NCBI GenBank assembly: GCA_036009105.1 | Contig: DASYMJ010000015.1 | Location: 1-10,821 of the forward strand | DNA: 10,821 bases | DNA from: JAFAVZ01 sp036009105 | GTDB taxonomy: Bacteria > Acidobacteriota > Thermoanaerobaculia > Gp7-AA8 | Direction of reading: 5' to 3' | In this document: positions 1-6,376 of the stretch, piece by piece | Numbering within the stretch: position 1 is the stretch's first letter | Layout: every line of letters starts with the position of its first letter | Program-made: the position numbers and the translations under genes | The notes under the pieces: generated by a model | The model's input: only the letters and a program-made list of their open reading frames with translations | What the model was told of the DNA's origin: nothing | The model's database searches: none

Positions 1-188
1 CCGGTGTAGAAGCGCGACTGCAGGAAGCCGGTGGTCCAGATGGGGGCGGTGAGGTCGGTCACGGTGACCTTGCAGGTGGGGTTGAACACGCAGTTGACGG
101 CCGGGGCCGCGACCTTGACCACTTTGAGCGGCTGCGCGAACAGCGCCGGGGCCGCGAGAACCAGAACCAGGAGCATGAGTTTCTTCAT
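1..188 (-). CDS. Secreted protein of unknown function, N-terminal part (runs off left edge)
   Basis: An ATG at 188 opens a frame that stays open to the left edge (62 codons visible). The protein begins MKKLMLLVLVLAAPALFAQ, a textbook Sec signal peptide: two lysines, a hydrophobic core, and a likely cut after LFA before QPLKV. The start is well supported by a GGAGGA Shine-Dalgarno four bases upstream. The mature part seen so far is short beta-prone sequence with two cysteines (NCVFNPTC) that could form a disulfide in the periplasm or outside the cell. I do not recognise the family and the rest lies outside the window. It is divergent from the glycosyltransferase at 252, with 63 bases between the start codons. 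Confidence is high that this is a real exported protein; nothing can be said about its function. Confidence 0.75.
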   Translation of the reverse strand, partial: MKKLMLLVLVLAAPALFAQPLKVVKVAAPAVNCVFNPTCKVTVTDLTAPIWTTGFLQSRFYT

Positions 189-199
189 TGATTCCTCCG
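189..199 (-). promoter_or_regulatory. Shine-Dalgarno of the secreted protein at the left edge
   Basis: Read on the minus strand the bases are CGGAGGAATCA directly before the ATG at 188. GGAGGA is a strong match to the anti-Shine-Dalgarno sequence. It fixes the start codon, and it contrasts with other genes in this window that have no such site. Confidence 0.7.
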
Positions 200-239
200 A
201 ACGTAGTGGTGACGCGAGCGGACGGAACGTTACAGCGCC

Positions 240-251
240 TATCATCCGGAG
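240..251 (+). promoter_or_regulatory. Putative -10 box placed for a leaderless transcript of the GT2 gene
   Basis: TATCAT at 240-245 matches the sigma70 -10 consensus TATAAT at 5 of 6 positions. It ends exactly six bases before the ATG at 252, so initiation at the usual distance would fall on the A of the start codon. No convincing -35 lies 16-18 bases upstream. The GGAG at 248-251 abuts the ATG and is too close to serve as a ribosome binding site. Single six-base boxes occur by chance, so support comes mainly from the same layout at other genes here. Confidence 0.35.
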
Positions 252-1109
252 ATGCCGCCCCCGGTCACGGTGATCATGGCCACCTACAACTGGAGCAGCG
301 TTCTGCCGTACTCGATCGGCAGCGCCCTCGGCCAGACCTTCCCCCACTTCGAGCTCCTCGTGGTCGGCGACGGCTGTACGGACGACTCGGAGGCGGTGGT
401 GAGCGCGATCGGCGATCCGCGCGTGCGCTGGATCGGTCTGCCGGTCAACTCCGGCCACCAGAGCACGCCGAACAACGAAGGCCTCCGCCAGGCGCGCGGG
501 GAACTGATCGCCTACCTCGGCCACGACGATCTGTGGCTGCCCCATCATCTCGCGGCGCTCGTCGCGGCCATTGATCACGGCGCCGATCTCGCCTACGGCC
601 TGCTCGCTTCCATCCCCCCCGACGGCAGCCCTGCCATTCCCGTACGCTTCGGTCCGGAGCATTACGGCGACTGGTTGCCGCCCACCTCCCTGATCCATCG
701 CCGAGCGGTCACCGAAGCCCTCGGCGGCTGGGGAGACTACCGCACCCTCGGCCTCTCGCCCGAGACCGACCTGGTCCGACGTGCTCGCCATGCCGGCTTC
801 CGCTTCGCGTTCGTCCCGCGCCTGACCGCCATCAAGCTGCCTGCCGCGCAGCGCCGCGACGTCTACAAAACGCGTCCCTGCCACGAACAGGCGACGTGGT
901 CCGAGCGTATCCGGAAGCCTGATTTCGAGGTGGTACAGTTGGCCTCTTGGGTGGCGGACAGCCGCTGGTCGTTCCGCATCGTCTACCGCGAGCTGGCGCG
1001 CCGCTTTCTGCGCGAGACGGCACGGCGCGTGATCCTCGCGCTGCAGCGCCTGACCCGGCGCCGCGGGCGGACACCCATCGATGAGCTGCGCCGCTTCAAG
1101 GGCCTATAG
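252..1109 (+). CDS. Family 2 glycosyltransferase (GT-A fold)
   Basis: The 285-residue protein opens with the GT2 nucleotide-binding strand (VTVIMATYN, residues 5-13). VVGDGCTDDS follows (37-46, the usual DDGSTD position, here GDGCTDD), then a metal/nucleotide-binding HDD at 91-93 in the place of DXD. SPETD (169-173) fits the acidic catalytic-base region. It should transfer a sugar from a nucleotide donor, probably at the cytoplasmic membrane face, during surface polysaccharide assembly. The basic C-terminal tail (about 245-285, rich in Arg) could form an amphipathic membrane contact. The length is typical of small stand-alone GT2 enzymes. The start at 252 is the only ATG/GTG/TTG after an in-frame stop at 210; ATG at residue 9 would cut into the fold. 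The cupin gene follows after 12 bases, so the two are probably co-transcribed. Donor and acceptor cannot be read from the sequence. Confidence 0.9.
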   Translation: MPPPVTVIMATYNWSSVLPYSIGSALGQTFPHFELLVVGDGCTDDSEAVVSAIGDPRVRWIGLPVNSGHQSTPNNEGLRQARGELIAYLGHDDLWLPHHLAALVAAIDHGADLAYGLLASIPPDGSPAIPVRFGPEHYGDWLPPTSLIHRRAVTEALGGWGDYRTLGLSPETDLVRRARHAGFRFAFVPRLTAIKLPAAQRRDVYKTRPCHEQATWSERIRKPDFEVVQLASWVADSRWSFRIVYRELARRFLRETARRVILALQRLTRRRGRTPIDELRRFKGL

Positions 1110-1121
1110 GAGACCGAATCG
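1109..1121 (+). promoter_or_regulatory. Shine-Dalgarno of the RmlC-like cupin gene
   Basis: GGAGA begins at the last base of the preceding TAG stop codon and lies about nine bases before the ATG at 1122. The spacing is normal and supports this start and translation from a shared message with the upstream glycosyltransferase. Confidence 0.55.
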
Positions 1122-1673
1122 ATGCTACGGGGAGCGATCAAGGACGGGCAGCAGGTCACGGACCAGTGGCAGAAAGTCGGACAGCGCATCGACGGCGTGG
1201 TGACCCGCGAGGTGCTGCACGTCCCACGCGACCACGGCGTGATCACCGAGACCTTCCGCTCCGAGTGGGATCCCACCGGCTCGCCGGTCGTGCACGTCTA
1301 CCAGTCGCGCCTCTTCCCCGGCGCGATCGGCGCCTGGAGCTGCCACCTGCGGACCATCGACCGCCTCTTCGTCAACCAGGGACACCTCAAGGTCGTGCTC
1401 TACGACGGCCGCGAGGAGAGCCCAACCCACGGCCGCCTCATGGAGCTCCACGTCGGCGACGCCCGCCCGACGTTCCTGGTCATCCCCATCGGCGTCTGGC
1501 ACGGCCTGCAGAACCTCGGCTCGATCGACGCCCTCGTCCTCAACTACCCGACGAACGCCTACGACTACGAGGATCCGGACCACTACCGCCTGCCCTACGA
1601 CTCGCCGCAGATCCCCTACCGGTGGCGCGCAACCGAGTCGACCCGATTGCGCGCGGACGCTAAGGGCGACTGA
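1122..1673 (+). CDS. RmlC-like cupin, dTDP-4-dehydrorhamnose 3,5-epimerase family
   Basis: This is a 183-residue protein of normal RmlC length. The C-terminal half is most diagnostic. LVIPIGVWHGLQNL (119-132) matches the IP.GfaHGf..L strand of RmlC. NYPTNAYDYEDPDHYRLPYD (141-160), followed by SPQIPYRW, matches the YNPE...DP..I.W tail of the family. H75, in GAWSCH, stands where the catalytic His of the family's RGLH motif is expected; H127, Y142 or Y147 and D160 could complete the site. The usual RGLH.Q motif itself is absent, so this may be a divergent relative acting on another keto-sugar nucleotide rather than true RmlC; no rmlA, rmlB or rmlD is in view. The likely role is cytoplasmic supply of an activated deoxysugar for the neighbouring transferases. 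Its 3' end overlaps the convergent DUF11 gene by 14 bases. Confidence 0.8.
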   Translation: MLRGAIKDGQQVTDQWQKVGQRIDGVVTREVLHVPRDHGVITETFRSEWDPTGSPVVHVYQSRLFPGAIGAWSCHLRTIDRLFVNQGHLKVVLYDGREESPTHGRLMELHVGDARPTFLVIPIGVWHGLQNLGSIDALVLNYPTNAYDYEDPDHYRLPYDSPQIPYRWRATESTRLRADAKGD

Positions 1674-3738
1674 GCCCGCGAGCGGCCACCAGCGCCAGCG
1701 CCACGGCCAGCGCCGCGAGCGCCCACTCCGACAGGGTCGGGATGCCGGCCGAGGGCAGCGGCGTGATGGTCGCGGTGCTCGTGTTGTCGGCCGGGACGAG
1801 GTCGCCGTTCGTGATGGTCACCGTGGCGGTGTTGGAGACCGGGTTGGTGGTGATGGGGAGGGTCAGAGTCAGGGTGATCGTCGCCGTGGCGGTGGGGTTC
1901 AGGGTGCCGAGGGAGCAGCTGACCGTGGTGGTGCCGGTGCAGGTGCCTTGGGACGGGATGGCGGAAACGAGCGTGGAGCCGGCGGGAAGGATGTCGGTCA
2001 CCATCGTGCCGAGAGCGAGGCCGGGGCCGTTGTTCGTGACGAGGATGGTGAACGTCGCGTTGCCGCCGGCGAAGTAGACGCCGGGATTGGCCGTCTTCAG
2101 GATGCCGACGTCCGTGGCGCCGGGCGTGACCAGGGCCGAGGAGGTCGAGCCGTTGTTGCCCGTGTTCGGGTCCGGGGTGGGCGAAGAGACGTTCGCCGTG
2201 TTCGAGACGCTGCCGGTGGCGACCGGGGAGATGTGCAGCAGGAGATTGAACGTCGCCGTGGCGCCGGCGTTGAGGGTGGCGATGGTGCAGGTGATGGTGC
2301 CCGTGCCGTTCGCAGGCGGCGTCGAGCAGTTGAAGGTCGGGCCGCTGGTCTGGCCCATCGAGCCGAAGGTCGCGTTTGCCGGCACCGCATCGCTCAGCGA
2401 GACCGGTGCGGCATTCGACGGTCCGTTGTTGGTGACGGTGATGGTGTAGGTCGCATCCGAGCCGCCCGTGACGTTGGTGGGGCCGGTTTTGGTGACCGCC
2501 AGGTCAGCGCTCTGCGTCACGGTGGTCGTGGCGCTGGAGGTGTTGTTCGCCGGGTCGGTGTCGAAGTTCTCCGAGCCGACCGTGGCCGTATTCGTCAGCG
2601 GGGAAGACGCGGAGCCGGTGTTGATGGTCAGCGTGAACTGCGCCGGCGCATTGGCGGGCAGGGTGATGAAGGTGCAGGTGACGGCGCCGCCCTCGCCGAC
2701 GGCCGGCGTGCCGCAGGAGGCCGCCGGGCCGCTGTCCTGCGCGAACGAGCCGAACGTCGTGCCGGCGGGCATCGTGTCGTTGAGCACGACGCCCGTCGCC
2801 GCGTCCGGGCCGTTGTTCCTCACCGTGATCGTGTAGCTGATGTCCGATGCCGGGTTCGCGGTGGTCGTGCCGCTGTTCTTGACCACGGCGAGGTCGACGG
2901 CGGAGACCACCAGCGTCGTGGTCGAGGAGTTGTTGTCCGGATTCGGGTCGTTCTCGGCCGAGATGGTGGCGGTATTGGTGAAGGTGCCGCTCGTGGTGCT
3001 GGCCGGGATGTGGCCGGTCAGGGTGAAGGTGGCGGTGCTGAAGGGCGGGAAGCTCGGGGTGGTGCAGGTCACGGTCTGGCCGGTCGAGCAGCTCATGGCC
3101 GGACCGCTGTTCTGCATGAACGAGACGAAGGTCATGGTGCCGGGCAGGGTGTCGGTCCAGGAGACCTTGGTCGCCCCGTCCGGCCCGGTGTTCGAAACGG
3201 TGATGGTGTACGCGACGTCCGTGTCGGAGCCGGCGTTCGGCGGGCCGTCCTTGATGATGCTGATGTCGCCCTGCGGCGCGGAAGGCGTCAGCGTCACGGC
3301 CACGCCCTGGTCGTTCTCCGAGTTCGGATCGAAGGTCTGCGAGGAGACCGTGGCCGCGTTGGTGAACGAGGTGCCCGGAGCGGCGGAGGGATCGATGTGG
3401 AAGGTGAAGGAGAAGTTCGCGGAGCTGTTGGCCGCCAGCGTCGGGGCCAGGCAGTTGACGGAGCCCGGATCGCCAATGGCCGGGGTGGAGCAGAGGAAGG
3501 CGGCATCGTGCGTCTCGGCGACGAAGGTCATGCCGGCCGGGATCGGGTCGGCGAGCTGGACGGCCGCCGCATCATCCGGTCCCACGTTCGTCACGGTGAC
3601 GGTGTAAGTCACGTCGGTGCCGGCATTGGCGATGCCCGGCCCGGACTTGGACACGGCGAGGTCGGCTTCCTGCGCCAGGGCGAGGGGAGCGACGGCACAC
3701 GCGAGCAGTGAAAAAAGGAAACTGCGAAGAGTACCCAC
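1660..3738 (-). CDS. Secreted five-repeat DUF11 surface protein with IPTL-CTERM sorting tail
   Basis: The 692-residue protein has a signal peptide (1-22, cut after APLALA) and five tandem DUF11-type beta-sandwich repeats at about 25-158, 159-281, 282-411, 412-542 and 543-664. Each starts near DLAV.K and contains YT(I/V)TV.N.GP and (S/T)NTA.V. Residues 665-692 are the IPTL-CTERM tail: IPTLSEWAL, a hydrophobic helix, then a short basic end (GLSRP). IPTL-CTERM proteins are the substrates of the exosortase H type (XrtH), which is not encoded here, so the product is probably processed at the membrane and displayed on the surface. Ten cysteines lie in five pairs, one per repeat. The start is GTG 3738; an in-frame TGA lies a short way upstream and no ATG intervenes. 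There is no clear Shine-Dalgarno, but a promoter ends eight bases before the start. It may act in adhesion or as a surface layer; this is inferred. Confidence 0.92.
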   Translation of the reverse strand: MGTLRSFLFSLLACAVAPLALAQEADLAVSKSGPGIANAGTDVTYTVTVTNVGPDDAAAVQLADPIPAGMTFVAETHDAAFLCSTPAIGDPGSVNCLAPTLAANSSANFSFTFHIDPSAAPGTSFTNAATVSSQTFDPNSENDQGVAVTLTPSAPQGDISIIKDGPPNAGSDTDVAYTITVSNTGPDGATKVSWTDTLPGTMTFVSFMQNSGPAMSCSTGQTVTCTTPSFPPFSTATFTLTGHIPASTTSGTFTNTATISAENDPNPDNNSSTTTLVVSAVDLAVVKNSGTTTANPASDISYTITVRNNGPDAATGVVLNDTMPAGTTFGSFAQDSGPAASCGTPAVGEGGAVTCTFITLPANAPAQFTLTINTGSASSPLTNTATVGSENFDTDPANNTSSATTTVTQSADLAVTKTGPTNVTGGSDATYTITVTNNGPSNAAPVSLSDAVPANATFGSMGQTSGPTFNCSTPPANGTGTITCTIATLNAGATATFNLLLHISPVATGSVSNTANVSSPTPDPNTGNNGSTSSALVTPGATDVGILKTANPGVYFAGGNATFTILVTNNGPGLALGTMVTDILPAGSTLVSAIPSQGTCTGTTTVSCSLGTLNPTATATITLTLTLPITTNPVSNTATVTITNGDLVPADNTSTATITPLPSAGIPTLSEWALAALAVALALVAARGLSRP

Positions 3739-3746
3739 CGGCGACT

Positions 3747-3775
3747 CTTCTACGCGTCACGGTTGTTTTTGGCAA
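3747..3775 (-). promoter_or_regulatory. Putative sigma70 promoter of the DUF11 gene, almost leaderless
   Basis: On the minus strand TTGCCA (3775-3770) and TAGAAG (3752-3747) are separated by 17 bases. They match the -35 and -10 consensus at 5/6 and 4/6 positions with ideal spacing. Only eight bases separate the -10 box from the GTG start at 3738, so the predicted 5' end lies at or within a base or two of the start codon. The AGAAGAG overlapping the -10 could also be a weak ribosome-binding site if transcription starts further upstream. Confidence 0.45.
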
Positions 3776-3846
3776 GGAAAACGTTTTCAGGCCGCCGCGC
3801 TGCTCAGCGAGGCGGGATCGCGCGGCAGGCGTCGGCCGCCGGACGG

Positions 3847-4095
3847 TCAGCGCCGCTGCCGAATTGCCGGCCGCCCAGTAGAGGAGCGCGAAGAGCGCGC
3901 AGGTGCCGAGCCAGATGATGAAGAGGATGGGGAGCGGCTGGCTGGCCACCCAGCGGAAGGCGTTGCCCGGGCGAGAGCCGCCGCTTCGCCGCCGCCTGTT
4001 CGATGTGCATGGGCACCGCATCGCGCTCGATCCGCCCCCGGCGGTCCGCCCACTCCTCCATCCCGCCGCGGTACTCGCTCGCGGTTCTCGGGCAT
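3847..4095 (-). pseudogene. Remnant of a small single-pass membrane protein, frameshifted twice
   Basis: No intact frame covers this stretch, but three minus-strand frames join into one plausible protein. From ATG 4095 the frame reads MPENRE. A one-base shift gives EYRGGMEEWADRRGRIERDA and then VPMHIEQAAAKRRLS. A second one-base shift near 3970 gives PGNAFRWVASQPL, then the membrane helix PILFIIWLGTCALFALLYWAAG (about 3936-3870) split from it only by frame. Almost every codon in the last two segments ends in G or C, which shadow frames would not do in relay. The first shift is less certain. The end is arbitrary: I put it at the first stop in a neighbouring frame after the helix. It could be a decayed gene, an assembly error, or, less likely, programmed shifting. 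I recognise no family. It lies just downstream of the glycosyltransferase operon and upstream of the DUF11 gene. Confidence 0.4.
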
Positions 4096-4193
4096 TCCAT
4101 CCAGAAAGATGCCGGGGATGGACGCTTCCGTGACCGCCCTTGCGCGCCGAGGGTCGCCGAGGCTTGGCCAACCAGCGCCGCCGGCCGCGCCGG

Positions 4194-5324
4194 CTAACTG
4201 GCCAGGTCCAACACCAGCTCGCGCATCCGCTCCAAAGCGCGCACCCGGTCGTGCCGGGTCACCACGATCTCCCGCAGGCGCTCGCCGGCCGCGGCGTAAC
4301 CGTCCTCCAGGAGGGCGATGGCGCGCTCGGGGAAGCGGCGCACGTCGTCCTCGATCACGGCCGCCTCGGCGAGCTCGGAGAAGCCGCGGAAGGCGGTGGT
4401 CGTCCCCACGATGGCGCACCCCGCCTCGGCGGCCTCCAGCGTCTTGAGCGACTGCCCCGTGCCGCGCAGCACGGGGAGCAGCGCCACGCGCACCTGGCGC
4501 AGCGCCTCGGCGCGGTCGGCCACCGGTGACACCACGTGGATGCCGTCGCGGCCGTCGAGCGCGCGCAGCCAGCGCGGGGCCTCCGCGCCTCCCACGAACA
4601 GCGTCGACTGGGGACGCCGCCGCCGGATCTCCGGCCAGATCACCTCGAACAGCGTGCGCACGGCCTGATCGTTGGCGAAGTAAGGGAAGCGCCCCCAGAA
4701 GCCGAAGTCGTAGCGCCGCTGGTCGCCGTCGACCGGCGCCACGTCGACGTCCATGGCGATGGTCGTGGCCCGCTCGCCGAACGCCGCGCTCTCCTCGGGG
4801 GCAACCGTCACGATGGAGTCGTAGCGCTGCGCCGCGCTCTGCTCGAGGGCGCGGGCGCGCCAGGCGTCCCAGCGCCAGAAGAGGCGGGCCGGCGTGCTCT
4901 TCGCGGCGCCGGCGCGCTCCCGCATGCCGCGCGCGGCGGAGTCGATGGCGTCGAGAATGCGCCGCCGCGCGGGGAGGAAGCGCTGCACCACCGGATCGGT
5001 GCGGGTGAGCAGGACGATGGCCACGTCGAAGGTGCCGTGCCGCTCCTCCGCGCGCTGGAACGCCTCGCGCCAGTCCCACGGCGTGGCGAGCAGGGTATGG
5101 AAGGGCGTGCGATGCATCAGCACCCGGCCGATCCCTTTCAGCAGCGCGGAGCGGGAGCGCTGCACCGTCTCCACCTCCACCCCATCCCGCGGTTCGGTCT
5201 CCTCGGGCGTGACCAGGACGATCGTCGCATCGCGGCGCAGCGCCTCGATCCACATCGTGGCGCGCACACGATCGCCGGTGTACGGCGGCCATGGTGCCCG
5301 GGGGGCGATCAGGAGGACCTTCAC
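4194..5324 (-). CDS. Family 4-like glycosyltransferase (GT-B fold), last gene of the minus-strand operon
   Basis: The 376-residue protein begins VKVLLIAPRAPWPPYTGDRVR, the N-terminal GT-B signature of GT4 enzymes (APR.P.PP..GDR.R). The second domain starts around 204 (YDFGFWGRF). It contains VRVALLPVLRGTGQSLKTLEAAEAGCAIVG (278-307, read here in two halves), the donor-binding region. K294 and E297/E300 are kept but the first glutamate of the common EX7E motif is absent, as in many members with this R.G.g..K.lE pattern. It should add one sugar to the growing chain on the cytoplasmic side. The GTG at 5324 is chosen because it overlaps the upstream stop as GTGA and begins exactly at the conserved domain; the frame is open further upstream but that part reads as low-complexity Arg-rich shadow. 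Four-base overlap implies translational coupling with the gene before it. Confidence 0.87.
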   Translation of the reverse strand: MKVLLIAPRAPWPPYTGDRVRATMWIEALRRDATIVLVTPEETEPRDGVEVETVQRSRSALLKGIGRVLMHRTPFHTLLATPWDWREAFQRAEERHGTFDVAIVLLTRTDPVVQRFLPARRRILDAIDSAARGMRERAGAAKSTPARLFWRWDAWRARALEQSAAQRYDSIVTVAPEESAAFGERATTIAMDVDVAPVDGDQRRYDFGFWGRFPYFANDQAVRTLFEVIWPEIRRRRPQSTLFVGGAEAPRWLRALDGRDGIHVVSPVADRAEALRQVRVALLPVLRGTGQSLKTLEAAEAGCAIVGTTTAFRGFSELAEAAVIEDDVRRFPERAIALLEDGYAAAGERLREIVVTRHDRVRALERMRELVLDLAS

Positions 5325-6376
5325 TGAATCCCGTGCATCGTACACCGGCGATAGAGCGCCAGGTACGCCTTCGCCGCATCGGCCGCTGTAGGAACATTCC
5401 GGGGCACCCGCGTCCCTCCGTTTTGTCTGATGAGGTGCGCCAGGCCGGCCGCTCCCGAGCCGGCCGGAGCGAGCCAGCCGCCGCCATGCTCGCGGATGCG
5501 CTGCCCGATCGCGCCGTGGTCGAAGGCGATCACCGGCACGCCGGCCTGCCAGCATTCGGACAACACGAGACTGAAGCTTTCTTCGACGATCGAGGGGATG
5601 ACGACGCGGCCGATGTGATGCCGCGCCAGCAGCGAGGGGAGCGAGCCGGCGCGGTAGTAGCCGTGACGGTTCACGGAGCGCGGCAGCGGCAGCTCGCCGC
5701 CTCCGAAGGCGTGCCATTCCAGCTCGGGGGTGAGCTCCGCGAGCTCCGGCAGCAGGTGCGCTCCTTTGTGCCGCTGCACCGCCCCGGCGAAGGCGATGCC
5801 CCTCACCCCCAGCCCCTCTCGCCCCGCGGCGGGGAGAAGGCGGCCGGAGGCCGGGTGAGGGGCCGGCACGCCGGGCTCGATGATCTCGCCCTCCATGCCG
5901 TAGCGATCGCGCAGAAACCGCGAGGGATAGACGATCACCCGCGCCGCTTCGAGCAGCTCGCGCGGCGCCCCGAGCTCATGAACGCTGACGATCAGCTCCA
6001 CGCCCTGCAGGTCGGCGAGACGTGCGCCAAACGTTCCCTCCAGATGGATCGTCTTCGCGCCGGTGAGGGCCAGCGCCTCCTGCACGCTGCTCACGCGGCG
6101 CGCGCCGGAGGGCAGCTCCAGAAAGCCGGGCGAGTACAACGCCACGGAGCGCAGCGCACGCTCCTCGCCAAGGCGGAACAGCAGCTGCGTCGGCACGCCG
6201 CCGCGGCGGGGCGCTACACCCATCGGCGAGACGTTGAGGATGGGAAGGGCGGTGGGGCGGGCGGGGCGGGCGAGGAGCGAGAAGCGATGCAGCGACTCCG
6301 CGACCCGCTCCTCGGCGCGCCGGTACGCGGAGAACGCGCCCTCGGTGCGGAGGACGCGGAAGACGGTGCCCATCAT
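5321..6376 (-). CDS. Family 4 glycosyltransferase carrying an in-frame palindromic repeat
   Basis: This is a 351-residue GT-B enzyme. The N-terminal domain includes LPILNVSPMG...RRGGVPTQLL (44-65) and VIVYPSRFLRDRYG (147-160). The C-terminal domain includes GIAFAGAVQRHKG (193-205), FGGGELP (224-230) and the donor-site EESFSLVLSECWQAGVPVIA (265-284), with the EX7E pair E266 and E274. It is a retaining transferase by family, probably acting on a lipid-linked glycan. The start ATG 6376 overlaps the upstream stop as ATGA and is followed by a second ATG. The stop overlaps the next gene as GTGA. Codons 172-193 are exactly a 66-base palindromic repeat (5798-5863). It falls in the loop between the two Rossmann domains, where extra residues can be tolerated. 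The reading frame is intact, so the enzyme is probably functional despite it. Confidence 0.88.
   Translation of the reverse strand: MMGTVFRVLRTEGAFSAYRRAEERVAESLHRFSLLARPARPTALPILNVSPMGVAPRRGGVPTQLLFRLGEERALRSVALYSPGFLELPSGARRVSSVQEALALTGAKTIHLEGTFGARLADLQGVELIVSVHELGAPRELLEAARVIVYPSRFLRDRYGMEGEIIEPGVPAPHPASGRLLPAAGREGLGVRGIAFAGAVQRHKGAHLLPELAELTPELEWHAFGGGELPLPRSVNRHGYYRAGSLPSLLARHHIGRVVIPSIVEESFSLVLSECWQAGVPVIAFDHGAIGQRIREHGGGWLAPAGSGAAGLAHLIRQNGGTRVPRNVPTAADAAKAYLALYRRCTMHGIQ
5798..5863. repeat. Dispersed palindromic repeat (REP-like) inside a glycosyltransferase gene
   Basis: The outer arms GCCCCTCACCC (5798-5808) and GGGTGAGGGGC (5853-5863) are perfect inverted repeats of 11 bases. An inner stem CCCCGC/GCGGGG (5822-5827 and 5829-5834) with a one-base loop is flanked by CTCTC and GAGAAG. 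From memory the CCTCACCCCCAGCCCCTCTC...GGGTGAGGGG pattern belongs to a palindromic repeat family scattered through many high-GC bacterial genomes; its other-frame translation PHPQPLSPRGGE is often seen in databases. Length is 66 bases, 22 codons, in phase with the host gene. Confidence 0.75.
6242..6270 (+). other. Potential G-quadruplex on the plus strand within a minus-strand gene
   Basis: Six runs of three or four guanines occur in 29 bases (6242-44, 6247-49, 6254-57, 6259-61, 6263-66, 6268-70), separated by one to four bases. This satisfies the usual four-tract G-quadruplex pattern with short loops. The G-rich strand is the template of the glycosyltransferase gene, near its 5' end. Chance in GC-rich coding sequence (Pro/Ala/Arg codons) remains possible. 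Confidence 0.45.

Noticed and set aside
1948..3711. A 587-codon plus-strand open frame antisense to the DUF11 gene
   Set aside because: It translates to Arg/Gly/Val-rich low-complexity sequence with no fold-like pattern, whereas the minus strand gives a signal peptide, five clear repeats and a sorting tail. It is a high-GC shadow.
4175..4196. GC-rich inverted sequence just after the stop of the last operon gene, considered as a terminator
   Set aside because: The stem is imperfect (CCGGC blocks with mismatches) and no run of T follows on the minus strand, so an intrinsic terminator is not supported.
3847..5487. A 546-codon minus-strand frame overlapping the last glycosyltransferase
   Set aside because: It is out of frame with the GT4 motifs and is Arg/Ala-rich. 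Only its last part (MPENRE, near 4095) was used, as one segment of the frameshifted remnant.
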